A DNA stretch of 64,000 bases from Mycobacterium sp. MS1601 (GTDB taxonomy: Bacteria > Actinomycetota > Actinomycetes > Mycobacteriales > Mycobacteriaceae). The position numbers and the translations under genes are program-made. Below the pieces are notes generated by a model, which saw nothing but the letters and a program-made list of their open reading frames with translations, was not told the DNA's origin and made no database searches. Location of the stretch: the NCBI RefSeq assembly GCF_001984215.1, contig NZ_CP019420.1, positions 3,968,001-4,032,000 on the forward strand, given 5' to 3'. Positions within the stretch are counted from its first letter, which is position 1. Each line of letters opens with the position of its first letter. This document shows positions 1 through 8,624 of the stretch, piece by piece.

Positions 1-1
1 C

Positions 2-790
2 TCACTGATGACGTTGCAGCAGAACGCCGCTGACGACGCCGACCGCAGGACTCGCGCCGAGCTGGTCGCCGACCTGGTGGACCCCTCACCGCAGCGCCGG
101 GGCGACCTGGCGCGCCGCCTGCGCCACCACGGCATGACCCCGGCGGACCTGACTGCGGTGGTCACCCTGGTGGTCGATCACGAGCGCCGCGCCGCGGCGA
201 CCCGCCTTGTGGCGTCGCTGGTTCCCGCCCCGGCGCTGGTGGCCGAGGTCGCCGGCCTGCTGGTCGTGGTGAGCGGCGCAGCGGACCCCCGGGCATCGGC
301 GTTCATGCTGCGCCAGCGGCTCGCCGAACACCTGGACGCACCCGTGCTGGCGATCTGCCCACCGGTGTTCCGGGGTGCTGAGGACCTGCCCCAGGCGTTC
401 GGCGCCGCCGCGCGTACCGCGCGTCTGCTGGATGCCCTGGGTGTCACCGACACCGTGGTGGACACCGCGGAGTACGAACTCTTCGGGGTGATGTTCGGGC
501 ACGATCCCGACAGCGTGCACCGCTTCGTCACCGCCACGTTGGGCCCGGTGTTGGACTACGACGCCGCCAACGGCACCGACCTGACCGCCACCCTGGCCGC
601 CTTCGTGCGCAACGGCGCCAGCCCCACCCGCACCGCACGGGCCATGAACTACCACTCCAACACCATCCTGGCGCGTCTCGACCGGATCACCGCGCTGCTC
701 GGCGACCGGTGGCGCGGTGACGAGCAGCTCTACCGCATCTCGACCGCGGTGCGACTCGACGAGCTGCGCCGTTCCCGTTCTGGTGGGTGA
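2..790 (+). CDS. PucR/CdaR-type transcriptional regulator, 5' end outside window
   Basis: The reading frame is open to the left edge, so the N-terminal sensory part is probably missing; the first in-window ATG is at base 8. What remains looks like the GGDEF-like middle domain of PucR/CdaR regulators (a region rich in RAEL and ARRL motifs near the N end) followed by a C-terminal helix-turn-helix of the PucR type at about residues 195-240 (NGASPTRTARAMNYHSNT, then a leucine-rich recognition segment). This family usually activates neighbouring catabolic genes. The gene ends 108 bases before the HMG-CoA reductase operon on the same strand, so it is a plausible regulator of mevalonate catabolism; that link is inferred from position only. 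Confidence 0.8.
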   Translation, partial: SLMTLQQNAADDADRRTRAELVADLVDPSPQRRGDLARRLRHHGMTPADLTAVVTLVVDHERRAAATRLVASLVPAPALVAEVAGLLVVVSGAADPRASAFMLRQRLAEHLDAPVLAICPPVFRGAEDLPQAFGAAARTARLLDALGVTDTVVDTAEYELFGVMFGHDPDSVHRFVTATLGPVLDYDAANGTDLTATLAAFVRNGASPTRTARAMNYHSNTILARLDRITALLGDRWRGDEQLYRISTAVRLDELRRSRSGG

Positions 791-898
791 TCACCACAGC
801 GCAATGCCCCTCTGATGGGTGAATCGCACATGGCGGGTGTGTGGTGGCGCACTTTACCGTCGGTCAGTGACGTGTGGACAACTCAGCGGAGGCGGTAC

Positions 899-2173
899 GT
901 GAGCATCATCAGCAGGATCCCCGGTTTCAAGGACGCGACCGTCGCGCAGCGGCGCGGGATCGTCGCCGAACGCACCGGCGTGCCCGATGACGTGCTCGCG
1001 GCGTTCGACCCGGCCGCCGGGCTGTCCGCCGAGTCCGCCGCCCACATGGTGGAAAACGTCATCGGCGTGCTGGCGGTGCCGGTCGGCATCGCGACCAACT
1101 TCACCGTCAACGGGGTGGACCGCCTGGTTCCGATGGCCACCGAGGAGCCGTCGGTGGTGGCCGCCGCCAGCAATGCCGCGCGAATGGCGCGTGAGCACGG
1201 CGGCTTTCACACCTCGAACTCCGGCCCGGTGATGGCCGCCCAGATCCAGTTGATCGAGGTGCCGGACCCGGAAGCGGCCCGGCTGCGCATCCTCGAGTCC
1301 GCCGCCGAGATCATCGCCACCGCCAACGCGCTGGACCCGCTGCTGGTCGAATTCGGCGGCGGGGTTCGCGATCTGCAGGTCCGCAATTTGGTGACCCGCA
1401 CCGGCGTGCACGTGATCGTGCACCTGATCGTCGACGTGCGCGACGCCATGGGCGCCAACGCGGTGAACACCATGGCCGAAGCGGTGGCACCTCGGCTTGC
1501 CGAGATCGCCGGCGGCCGCTCTCTGCTGCGCATCCTCACCAACAAGGCCGACCGACGGGTGGTGCGGGCCCGCGCGGTGTTCGACCGCGACCTGCTCGGG
1601 GGTGCCGAGGTGGTCGACAACATCGTGCACGCCTCGGCGTTCGCCGAAGCAGACCCCTACCGCGCCGCCACCCACAACAAGGGCATCATGAACGGCATCA
1701 CCGCCGTGGTGCTGGCCACCGGCAACGACACCAGGGCCGTGGAGGCCGGAGCCCATTCGCATGCGGTGGGGCCGGACGGTCGCTACACCGCGCTGTCACA
1801 CTTCGAGCGCACCCCGCAGGGGCACCTGTCCGGAACGTTGGAACTGCCGATGCCGGTCGGCCTGGTCGGCGGTGCCACCAAGGTCCACCCCGTGGCCAAG
1901 GCCGCGGTGAAGATCCTGAACGTCACCAGCGCAATCGAACTGGCGGAGGTCATCGTCGCCGTCGGGCTGGCGCAGAACCTCGGTGCCTGCCGGGCACTGG
2001 CCGCCGAAGGCATCCAGCGCGGCCACATGAGCTTGCACGCTCGGACTGTCGCGGCCACCGCCGGTGCCGACGCCGCCGAACTGGATGCGGTGGTGGCTCG
2101 GCTGATCGGCGACCGCAACATCCGCGTCGAGCACGCCGAGCGGGTGCTCGCCGAGTTGCGGAAAAGCCGGTGA
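899..2173 (+). CDS. mvaA: Hydroxymethylglutaryl-CoA reductase, degradative (class II)
   Basis: About 424 residues, the usual length of class II enzymes. Family landmarks are all visible: EEPSVVAAAS with the catalytic Glu, DVRDAMGANAVNTM, HNKGIMNG with the catalytic Lys, GNDTRAVEAGAH with the catalytic Asp, and QRGHMSLHAR with the catalytic His. Class II enzymes normally oxidise mevalonate to HMG-CoA with NAD(P). The GTG at 899 is chosen because GGAGG lies at 888-892, six bases upstream, and the protein then starts directly with the family N-terminus SIISRIPGF; the frame extends upstream to 815 without such support. It overlaps the lyase gene by GTGA. The partner lyase and transporter argue for breakdown of mevalonate rather than isoprenoid synthesis. 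Confidence 0.93.
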   Translation: MSIISRIPGFKDATVAQRRGIVAERTGVPDDVLAAFDPAAGLSAESAAHMVENVIGVLAVPVGIATNFTVNGVDRLVPMATEEPSVVAAASNAARMAREHGGFHTSNSGPVMAAQIQLIEVPDPEAARLRILESAAEIIATANALDPLLVEFGGGVRDLQVRNLVTRTGVHVIVHLIVDVRDAMGANAVNTMAEAVAPRLAEIAGGRSLLRILTNKADRRVVRARAVFDRDLLGGAEVVDNIVHASAFAEADPYRAATHNKGIMNGITAVVLATGNDTRAVEAGAHSHAVGPDGRYTALSHFERTPQGHLSGTLELPMPVGLVGGATKVHPVAKAAVKILNVTSAIELAEVIVAVGLAQNLGACRALAAEGIQRGHMSLHARTVAATAGADAAELDAVVARLIGDRNIRVEHAERVLAELRKSR

Positions 2174-3150
2174 GCTCGCGGTTCCCGGATCCGCACCGCA
2201 GCGCCGGGCTGCCGGACCGGGTGCGCGTGTACGAAGTGGGGCCGCGCGACGGTCTGCAGGCCGAGTCGGACATCATTCCCGTCGCGGTGAAGGCGCAGTT
2301 CTGCCGCCGCCTGGTCGCCGCGGGGGTCACAAACCTGGAGGTCACCAGTTTCGTTTCCCCACAGTGGGTTCCGCAACTGGCCGACGCCGCGCAGCTGATG
2401 GAGGACCTGCGATCCGACGGAACGCTGGCCGCGCCCGGCCTGCGCACCGTGGTGCTCACCCCGAACCGTCGCGGATTTGACCGCGCCCTGGCCGCCGGTG
2501 CACGTGAGATCGCCGTGTTCGTCTCGGCAACAGAGACGTTTGCACGGCGCAACCTCAACAGCAGCGTCGACGGCGCTCTGGCCGCGGCGGCACCCGTGGT
2601 GGCCGAAGCGCGGGCGGCCGGCATGCCGGTGCGGGGTTACATCTCCATGTGCTTCGGCGACCCCTGGGAGGGACCGGTCGCGGTGGCCGACGTCGCGCGG
2701 GTGGCCGGGCAGCTTGTCGAGATGGGCGCCACCACACTGTCTCTGGGGGACACCATCGGTGTGGCCACCCCCGGTCACGTGGCGCGGGTGCTCGATGCCG
2801 TGCTCGCTGCCGGCGCCCGCGCGGAGCAGATCGCTGTGCACTTTCACGACACCTACGGCCAGGCGCTGGCCAACGTGCTCACCGCCCTGCAGCACGGGAT
2901 CACCGAGATCGACAGCTCCGCAGGCGGATTGGGTAGATGCCCGTATGCGCGCGGGGCCACCGGCAACCTGGCCACCGAAGACCTGGTGTGGATGCTGCAC
3001 GGGCTCGGCATCAACACCGGAATCGACCTGGACGCCATGGTGGACACCTCCTTGTGGATGGCCGGGCACCTGGGCCACCCGCCGGCCTCGGCCACCGCGT
3101 CGGCGATCGCCGCGCGACGATCACAACGAGGAGACGACACTGATGTCTGA
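2170..3150 (+). CDS. mvaB: Hydroxymethylglutaryl-CoA lyase
   Basis: A 326-residue DRE-TIM metallolyase. It cleaves HMG-CoA to acetoacetate and acetyl-CoA. Visible marks are EVGPRDGLQ near residue 20, the metal-binding HFHD segment, and the HMG-CoA lyase signature around GLGRCPYARGATGN with the catalytic Cys, followed by NLATEDLVWML. The GTG start overlaps the reductase stop (GTGA), indicating translational coupling, and the stop overlaps the ATG of the next gene. Together with the reductase it makes a two-step route from mevalonate to central metabolites. HMG-CoA lyases also act in leucine degradation, but the neighbours do not show that pathway. Confidence 0.93.
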   Translation: MSSRFPDPHRSAGLPDRVRVYEVGPRDGLQAESDIIPVAVKAQFCRRLVAAGVTNLEVTSFVSPQWVPQLADAAQLMEDLRSDGTLAAPGLRTVVLTPNRRGFDRALAAGAREIAVFVSATETFARRNLNSSVDGALAAAAPVVAEARAAGMPVRGYISMCFGDPWEGPVAVADVARVAGQLVEMGATTLSLGDTIGVATPGHVARVLDAVLAAGARAEQIAVHFHDTYGQALANVLTALQHGITEIDSSAGGLGRCPYARGATGNLATEDLVWMLHGLGINTGIDLDAMVDTSLWMAGHLGHPPASATASAIAARRSQRGDDTDV

Positions 3151-3585
3151 ACACAGCACCAAGCCCCGGGCGCACCGCGTTACCTCGAAGTGTGGGGTGA
3201 CACCGTCACCGCCCGCCATCTGGGTCTGTCGGTGGTCATCGGCGTCGTCGTCAGCTTGGGTTCTTACCTGGCCGCGCACGCCTACCTGACCCGAGTGGTG
3301 GCGGAAAGCTCACTCGCCGAGGCATATTCGTTGCTGGTGGGAATCGGGGCCTGCGTGGTGGCCGGGGTGATCAGCGGCAAGCTGTTCCCGCCCAAGCGCC
3401 GCATCGTGGTGCAGGCCGCCGAAGGTGACTCGGTGGGCGAGGTGATCGCCACGCTGAGCGCCGAGCGCGGCGGTCTGGGCTCCGTCGACGATCTGCCCGA
3501 GGCGACGGTCCGGGAATTGAAGGACCTCGATCTCTACGACCGCTTCCGCGAGGCGGAGAGCACATCGCAGGAGCAGCCGAAATGA
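3143..3585 (+). CDS. TctB-like small transporter subunit, apparent frameshift near 3178
   Basis: A small membrane protein with two hydrophobic segments followed by a cytoplasmic tail rich in charged residues. The ATG at 3143 overlaps the lyase stop and is preceded by GAGGAG at 3127-3132, but its frame (MSEHSTKPRAHR) runs out, while the membrane part lies in another frame beginning RYLEVWGDTVTARH. Restoring one C at about 3178 joins the two into one protein of about 148 residues. Without repair only a GTG at 3190 with no ribosome binding site is available. The position directly before a TctA-like permease, overlapping it by ATGA, suggests the small subunit of a tripartite tricarboxylate-type transporter. 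It is shorter than usual TctB (two rather than four membrane spans), so the family call is tentative. Confidence 0.6.
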
Positions 3586-4961
3586 GTGCCGTCCTCACCA
3601 ATGACGTCCTGGTCGCGATCCTGCTCGGTCTGATCGGCGCCGTCGTCTTCTCCCTCATCGGGCTGGTGTCGGGAACCGACGAGACCGCCACGCTGGCCCC
3701 GCTGACCCTGCTGGTCATCCTGCTCGGCACACCCCCGGCGGGGGTGTTCACGTTCTTCCTGGCCGGTGCGGTCGCCAAACACATGACCCATGCCGTGCCC
3801 ACCACCCTGCTGGGGATACCGGGCGACACCATGGCCGTGCCCCTGCTGCGTGAGGCGCGGTTGTTGCGGGGTCTGGGCGTACCGCACATCGCGCTGCGCA
3901 AGGCGATCTCGGGCGGCGTCATCGCGGCGTTCATCGCCGTCCCCGCCGCAGTGCTGTTCGCAGCGCTACTGGCGCCGTTCTCCGACACCGTGCAGGCCGT
4001 CGCGCCATGGCTGTTCCTGATCGCCGCCATCGGCATCGCCTACACCACGCCGGGCAAATGGGCCGGCGTCGCGGCGCTGGTGCCGTTTGTGCTGCTGATC
4101 CTCGGATTGCGGGCGCTGACCGCCACTTTCGACGTGGCGCTGAACATCAGCTACTTCCTGGGTATCGCGGTGGGCCCGTTGATCGCGGCGCTGTTCCTGG
4201 TGCTCGGGCCCGCCGGGCGCCGCGAGATGGGCCGCGACGAACCGGCCACGGTGTGGCTGGCCCCCGAGATCAAAGGCTGGTCTGGCTACTTCCCCAACCC
4301 GTTCAAGATCCTGGATCGTCGCCAGACCGCGCAGGTGGCCGCAACGGCCACGGTGTCCAGCGCCACCTTCGTCTTCAGCCCGGTGGCGATGACGGTGTTG
4401 ATGGGTGAGCTGGTCGCGGCCCGGGTCAAGCAGGGCTACCACCGCCTGACGTCGGTGATCGCCGCCCGCAACGGCACCACGGAATCGACCTACATCGCCG
4501 AGGCGCTGATCCCGCTGATCGCGTTCGGGCTGCCGCTGAGCCCGGTCGCGGCCGGACCGGCGGCCCCGCTGTTCAACGCACCCCCGGTGTTCACCACCGA
4601 CAGCGAAACCGGCCAGATCGACAACCTGTCTACCGCATTGTCCACCACCGAGTTCCTGTTGTACGGGCTTCTCGCAGTGGCGATGGCCGCGGTGATCGCC
4701 TACCCGTTCGCCATGAACTTCGCCCACCGGGCCGCCACGCTGGTGGTGCGTCATGTCAGCCACGAGGCCATCATCGCGGCGTTCGCCGGGCTGGTGGTAG
4801 TGGTCAGCGTCTGGGAGGGCGGGTTGCTCGGCCTGCTGGTGACGTTGACCGTCGGCGTGGTGGGCGGCCTGCTGGTGCGGTTCTTCGCAATCCATGCCGG
4901 GGTGCTGTTCATGGGGTACTACGTCGCACTGCTGAGCGTGCCGGCGCTGTTGGCACTGTGA
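3582..4961 (+). CDS. TctA-like tripartite tricarboxylate transporter permease
   Basis: A 459-residue, strongly hydrophobic protein with about 10-12 membrane spans. The stretch around HAVPTTLLGIPGDT at residues 70-85 resembles the conserved TctA loop with its LGIPG core, and overall length fits the TctA family (about 500). It starts by an ATGA overlap with the small subunit and is the last gene of the mvaA-mvaB set. TTT systems import carboxylates with a periplasmic binding protein; no TctC-like binding protein is present here, so it may use a distant one or work without it. Substrate is inferred as mevalonate or another carboxylate handled by the adjacent enzymes. Confidence 0.7.
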   Translation: MSAVLTNDVLVAILLGLIGAVVFSLIGLVSGTDETATLAPLTLLVILLGTPPAGVFTFFLAGAVAKHMTHAVPTTLLGIPGDTMAVPLLREARLLRGLGVPHIALRKAISGGVIAAFIAVPAAVLFAALLAPFSDTVQAVAPWLFLIAAIGIAYTTPGKWAGVAALVPFVLLILGLRALTATFDVALNISYFLGIAVGPLIAALFLVLGPAGRREMGRDEPATVWLAPEIKGWSGYFPNPFKILDRRQTAQVAATATVSSATFVFSPVAMTVLMGELVAARVKQGYHRLTSVIAARNGTTESTYIAEALIPLIAFGLPLSPVAAGPAAPLFNAPPVFTTDSETGQIDNLSTALSTTEFLLYGLLAVAMAAVIAYPFAMNFAHRAATLVVRHVSHEAIIAAFAGLVVVVSVWEGGLLGLLVTLTVGVVGGLLVRFFAIHAGVLFMGYYVALLSVPALLAL

Positions 4962-4976
4962 GAGCGGCGGGCGCGG

Positions 4977-4982
4977 TAGCGT
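4977..4982 (+). promoter_or_regulatory. -10 box for leaderless TDT transporter gene
   Basis: TAGCGT ends nine bases before the ATG at 4992, and no Shine-Dalgarno sequence is visible. This is the arrangement of leaderless mycobacterial transcripts and suggests the gene has its own promoter separate from the operon ending at 4961. Confidence 0.4.
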
Positions 4983-4991
4983 CCTGAACCG

Positions 4992-6137
4992 ATGACCGCA
5001 CCGAGCTCTGACCGTCCGGCCCGGCCCCGTCGGCGCCGGGAGGTGATGGGCAACCTCGGACCCAACTGGTTCGCCTCGGTGATGGGTACCGGCATCGTCG
5101 CCAATGCGGGTGCGATGCTGCCGTGGCAGGTGACGGGGCTGCGGGCGTTTTCGGAGTTCGTCTGGGTGACCGCGGCACTGCTGCTGGTGGTGCTCGCCGT
5201 GCTGGTGGGCGGGCACTGGCTGCGGCATCCGACGGTGGCCCGCACCCACGGCCGGAACCCGCAGATGGCGCACTTCTACGGTGCGGCGCCGATGGCGCTG
5301 ATGACGGTGGGCTCCGGGGCGATCCTGGTGGGATCTGACCTCATCGGGGTGCGCGCCGCTGTGGACCTGCACTGGGTGTTGTGGAGTCTGGGTACCGTCG
5401 GCGGGCTGTTCACCGCGCTCACCATTCCGTACCTGATGTTCACCCAGCACACCGTGGAACCCGACGCGGCATTCGGCGGCTGGCTCATGCCGGTGGTGCC
5501 GCCCATGGTGTCGGCGGCCACCGGGGCCCTGCTGATTCCGCACATCGCCTCGGGGACCGGCCGGGCGACCATGCTCTACGGCTGCTACGCGATGTTCGGG
5601 CTGTCCCTGGTGGCGTCGCTGATCGTCATCACGCTGATCTGGAGTCGGTTGGCCTACTACGGCACCTCGGGCACCGCGCGGGTGCCGACACTGTGGATCG
5701 TGCTGGGCCCGCTGGGCCAGTCCATCACCGCGGCCGGGTTGCTCGGGACGCAGGCCGCCCTGGCAGTGCCTGCGGACGTGGCGGCCGGGATGCACGTGTT
5801 CGGCATACTGTTCGGTGTTCCGGTATGGGGTTTCGCGGTGCTGTGGATCGGGTTGGCGGCGGCGTTGACCGTCCGCACTCTGCGCCGCGGCATGCCGTTC
5901 GCGCTGACGTGGTGGAGCCTGACCTTCCCGGTCGGCACGTTCGTCACCGGAACCACACAACTGGCTGCGCACACCGGATTGCCCCTGTTCCGGGTGGCCG
6001 CCGTGGTGGCGTTCACCGGACTGCTGTTGACATGGCTGCTGGTGGCGGCGCGCACCGCGCGGGGCAGCCTGCGCGGCAACCTGTTCCAGCCGCCGGCGTC
6101 GGGTCCCGTCAAGGCGGGCAAAGACCCCGTTCGGTAG
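4992..6137 (+). CDS. TDT family (TehA/SLAC1-like) dicarboxylate or anion transporter
   Basis: A 381-residue protein with about ten membrane spans. The N-terminal GPNWFASVMGTGIVAN motif is typical of the tellurite-resistance/dicarboxylate transporter (TDT, SLAC1/TehA) family. Members move C4-dicarboxylates, sulfite or other anions; the sequence does not decide the substrate. It follows the mevalonate set on the same strand with a 30-base gap and a likely own promoter. It ends back to back with the VOC gene on the other strand with no spacer (stop 6135-6137, opposing stop 6138-6140). Confidence 0.85.
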   Translation: MTAPSSDRPARPRRRREVMGNLGPNWFASVMGTGIVANAGAMLPWQVTGLRAFSEFVWVTAALLLVVLAVLVGGHWLRHPTVARTHGRNPQMAHFYGAAPMALMTVGSGAILVGSDLIGVRAAVDLHWVLWSLGTVGGLFTALTIPYLMFTQHTVEPDAAFGGWLMPVVPPMVSAATGALLIPHIASGTGRATMLYGCYAMFGLSLVASLIVITLIWSRLAYYGTSGTARVPTLWIVLGPLGQSITAAGLLGTQAALAVPADVAAGMHVFGILFGVPVWGFAVLWIGLAAALTVRTLRRGMPFALTWWSLTFPVGTFVTGTTQLAAHTGLPLFRVAAVVAFTGLLLTWLLVAARTARGSLRGNLFQPPASGPVKAGKDPVR

Positions 6138-6551
6138 CTACTTGGGCGCCGAGAGTTCCAGCGCGATGTGGTCCGGGTCTCGGAACTCCAGGATGTAGGC
6201 CGGGCCGATGTCCTTGATGGGCTCTCGGGCGATGCCGAGGCCGTCCAGATGTGCTGCCGCGGCGTCGATATCGGCCTTGCCATCGAGCTTGAACGCCAGA
6301 TGGTCCAGCCCGGTGCGGTTCTCGTCGAACGCGTCACGGCCCACGGGCCGCAACCCGATCAGTCCGTGTCCCATGTCATAGATGACGCCGCCGAACAAGA
6401 AGTCGTACTTCGCCCTGGTGGCCTCGTCGGCGCCCGCGGGGACTTCGAGCAGAACCGGCCAGTCGAACACCGATTCGTAGAACTGCCGGGACCGCTCGAT
6501 GTCGGTGACAGTCAGCCGGAGGTGCGCGATCGAGTTCGGTCTGATGGCCAT
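6138..6551 (-). CDS. VOC family (glyoxalase/bleomycin-resistance fold) protein
   Basis: A 137-residue single-domain protein with two beta-alpha-beta-beta-beta modules. The N-terminal half has HLRLTVTDIERSRQFYESVF with the usual first metal-ligand His, the middle has GLDHLAFKL, and the end has EFRDPDHIALEL with the typical DPDG/DPDH turn and Glu ligand. VOC proteins cover glyoxalases, dioxygenases and antibiotic-binding proteins; no specific reaction can be named. It is divergent from the serine hydrolase with only 35 bases between the starts. Confidence 0.85.
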   Translation of the reverse strand: MAIRPNSIAHLRLTVTDIERSRQFYESVFDWPVLLEVPAGADEATRAKYDFLFGGVIYDMGHGLIGLRPVGRDAFDENRTGLDHLAFKLDGKADIDAAAAHLDGLGIAREPIKDIGPAYILEFRDPDHIALELSAPK

Positions 6552-6573
6552 AGCAGTCCATGCTGCCAGTCGA

Positions 6574-6579
6574 TAGGCT
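6574..6579 (+). promoter_or_regulatory. -10 box for leaderless serine hydrolase gene
   Basis: TAGGCT is followed by exactly seven bases and then the GTG at 6587. There is no Shine-Dalgarno sequence. The spacing supports the 6587 start over the upstream in-frame ATG at 6560. Confidence 0.5.
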
Positions 6580-6586
6580 CCTCAGG

Positions 6587-7723
6587 GTGAGTGTCACGCG
6601 ATGCTGCCGGGCGTATGCAGCTGTGATGTCGTTGTTGGTACTCACGGCACTGTCAGTGCCCGCCGCCGTGGCGCAGCCGCCGGATCTGCGGGCACAGCTG
6701 GACGAGGCCATTGCCGCCACGGTCACGGAGATGGGGATTCCCGGCGCCATCGTGGGGTTGTCGATCCCCGGCCGGATCGACTACACCACCGCGGTGGGTG
6801 TTGGTGACACCGCGACCGGGGTGCCTCTGTCGGTAACCGACCACAGCCGCATCGGCAGCGTCACCAAGACCTTCACCGGCACGGCGGTACTACAGCTGGT
6901 GGACCAGGGCCGCATCCGGCTGACCGATCCCATCGCCATGTACGTCGAGGGCGTGCCGAACGGCGACCGAATCACCCTGGACATGCTCGGGCGGATGCGC
7001 AGTGGCCTGTTCAACTACTCCGACGACAAGGCCTTCCAGGACCGGTTCTTCGCGCAGGCGCCCACCGGTCCGGACGCTTTTGCGACCACCCCGCGCGAAC
7101 TCGTCGACATCGCCTTCCGGCATCCGCCGAACTTCGCACCGAACGAGAAGTTCGAGTACTCCAACACCAACACCGTGCTACTGGGCATGGTGGTGGCCCG
7201 GGTGACCGGGCAGTCGCTGCCGGATTATCTGCGCCAGCACGTTTTTGCGCCGCTGGGGCTGGGCCAGACCACCTGGCCTACCAACGGGGCCATGCCCGAG
7301 CCGTTCACGCACGGTTACGTCGACGTGCCGGATTCCGGCGTCGTCGACTCGACGTTCTGGAACCCGTCCTGGGGTGACGCGGCCGGTGCCATCATCTCGG
7401 ATCTGGCCGATATGAAGGCGTGGGCGGCCGCGGTGGGCCGGGGGTGGTCGCTGCGGCCGGAGACCCACGCGCAGCGGCTGTCGGGGGACTCCGCGTACCC
7501 CGGTGTCACCTATGCCTTCGCCATCTTCGACACCCACGGCTGGATCGGCCACAACGGAGACATTCCCGGTTACACCACAGTCTCGGTGTATCTGCCCGAG
7601 CAGGACGCCACGCTGGTGGTGTTCGCCAATTCCGATGTGCCGACGGACCACTCCGCCGGACAGATCGCGACGGCGGTGACGTCGATCGTCACTCCCGATC
7701 ATGTCTACAACCTGACGGGATAA
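6587..7723 (+). CDS. Secreted beta-lactamase-like serine hydrolase (D-Ala-D-Ala carboxypeptidase family)
   Basis: About 378 residues with an N-terminal signal peptide ending near VPAAVAQ. Penicillin-binding-type motifs are present: SVTK (nucleophile Ser and Lys), YSN (EYSNTNTV) and HNG (GHNGDIPGY), in the order and spacing of class C beta-lactamases and R61-type DD-peptidases. It likely acts outside the membrane on peptidoglycan peptides or an ester/amide substrate; family members vary widely. The GTG at 6587 gives a compact signal peptide and fits the leaderless -10 box. It is followed closely by the luciferase-like gene, whose own -10 box overlaps this stop codon. Confidence 0.87.
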   Translation: MSVTRCCRAYAAVMSLLVLTALSVPAAVAQPPDLRAQLDEAIAATVTEMGIPGAIVGLSIPGRIDYTTAVGVGDTATGVPLSVTDHSRIGSVTKTFTGTAVLQLVDQGRIRLTDPIAMYVEGVPNGDRITLDMLGRMRSGLFNYSDDKAFQDRFFAQAPTGPDAFATTPRELVDIAFRHPPNFAPNEKFEYSNTNTVLLGMVVARVTGQSLPDYLRQHVFAPLGLGQTTWPTNGAMPEPFTHGYVDVPDSGVVDSTFWNPSWGDAAGAIISDLADMKAWAAAVGRGWSLRPETHAQRLSGDSAYPGVTYAFAIFDTHGWIGHNGDIPGYTTVSVYLPEQDATLVVFANSDVPTDHSAGQIATAVTSIVTPDHVYNLTG

Positions 7724-7726
7724 CAT
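7721..7726 (+). promoter_or_regulatory. -10 box overlapping a stop codon, leaderless LLM gene
   Basis: TAACAT contains the TAA stop of the serine hydrolase and lies seven bases before the GTG at 7734. The arrangement suggests an independent leaderless promoter for the oxidoreductase and monooxygenase pair. Confidence 0.45.
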
Positions 7727-7733
7727 CGCGAGC

Positions 7734-8624
7734 GTGCAGGTTGGCATGACGATGCCGGTAATGGAGCCGGATCTGGACGCAACAGTTCTTCGCGCTTGGG
7801 CCACCGCCGTGGACAACGGCCCGTTCTCGTCGCTGTGCTGGGGTGAGCGCATCGCCTTCGACAACCCCGACAGTCTCACCTTGCTGGGTGCTCTGGCGGC
7901 GTGGACCGATCGGGTGCAGTTGGTGACGACGGTGATCGTCCCGCAACTGCACGACCCGGTGATGTTGGCCAAGGCGCTGGCCACCGGAGACATGCTCAGC
8001 GGCGGACGGTTGACGGTCGGCCTCGGGGTGGGCGGACGGCACGAGGACTATGAAGCCGTGGGTGCCGATGTCAGCACCCAGACCATGCGGGGCATGGCCG
8101 AGCGGGTGTCCTTGATGCGCCGGGTGTGGGCGGGGGAGAAGCTCACCGAATCGGTGCTGCCAGTGGGACCCGCGGCACGCGACGGGGGCCCGTCGCTGTT
8201 GGTCGGAACCATCGGCCCCAAGACGGTGCGCAGCGCCGCGGACTGGGCCGACGGGCTGGCGGGCACCACCTTGGATCTCGACGCCGCCGCGCAAAACGTG
8301 TTGTTCGACGTGGCGCGCGACGCCTGGGCCGCCGCGGGCAAGTCGAAACCCCATCTGGCGACGTCGTTCTGGTTCGCTCTGGGAGACCAGGACGCTGCCC
8401 GCGCCCAAGTGCACGCCCACCTGCGCCGCTACATGAACTGGATTCCCGCCGAGTTCGTCGACGCCATCGCCCCCACCACGGGATGGGCGGGCACCCAGAA
8501 CCAGCTGGCTGCTGTGCTGCGTCAGTTCGAAGCCATTGGTACCGACGAAATACATTTGATTCCAACAAGTTCCGACCTGGATCAGCTCCAGGCGGTTGCC
8601 GATGTGGTGAAGGATTTCAGGTGA
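7734..8624 (+). CDS. Luciferase-like (LLM) F420-dependent oxidoreductase family protein
   Basis: A 296-residue TIM-barrel protein of the bacterial luciferase-like family. Marks are [13 protein letters not shown] at the N-terminus, the [20 protein letters not shown] segment, and [20 protein letters not shown], the common flavin/F420-binding stretch. In mycobacteria most such proteins use F420, but FMN use cannot be excluded. The substrate is unknown. Its stop overlaps the start of the lactate monooxygenase gene (GTGA), so the two are translated together and may act on related substrates. Confidence 0.85.
   Translation: MQVGMTMPVMEPDLDATVLRAWATAVDNGPFSSLCWGERIAFDNPDSLTLLGALAAWTDRVQLVTTVIVPQLHDPVMLAKALATGDMLSGGRLTVGLGVGGRHEDYEAVGADVSTQTMRGMAERVSLMRRVWAGEKLTESVLPVGPAARDGGPSLLVGTIGPKTVRSAADWADGLAGTTLDLDAAAQNVLFDVARDAWAAAGKSKPHLATSFWFALGDQDAARAQVHAHLRRYMNWIPAEFVDAIAPTTGWAGTQNQLAAVLRQFEAIGTDEIHLIPTSSDLDQLQAVADVVKDFR

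Noticed and set aside
3966..5972. A 668-residue open frame on the minus strand
   Set aside because: It lies opposite the TctA-like and TDT genes, has His/Arg/Gln-rich unnatural composition and no motif; it is a shadow of GC-rich coding DNA.
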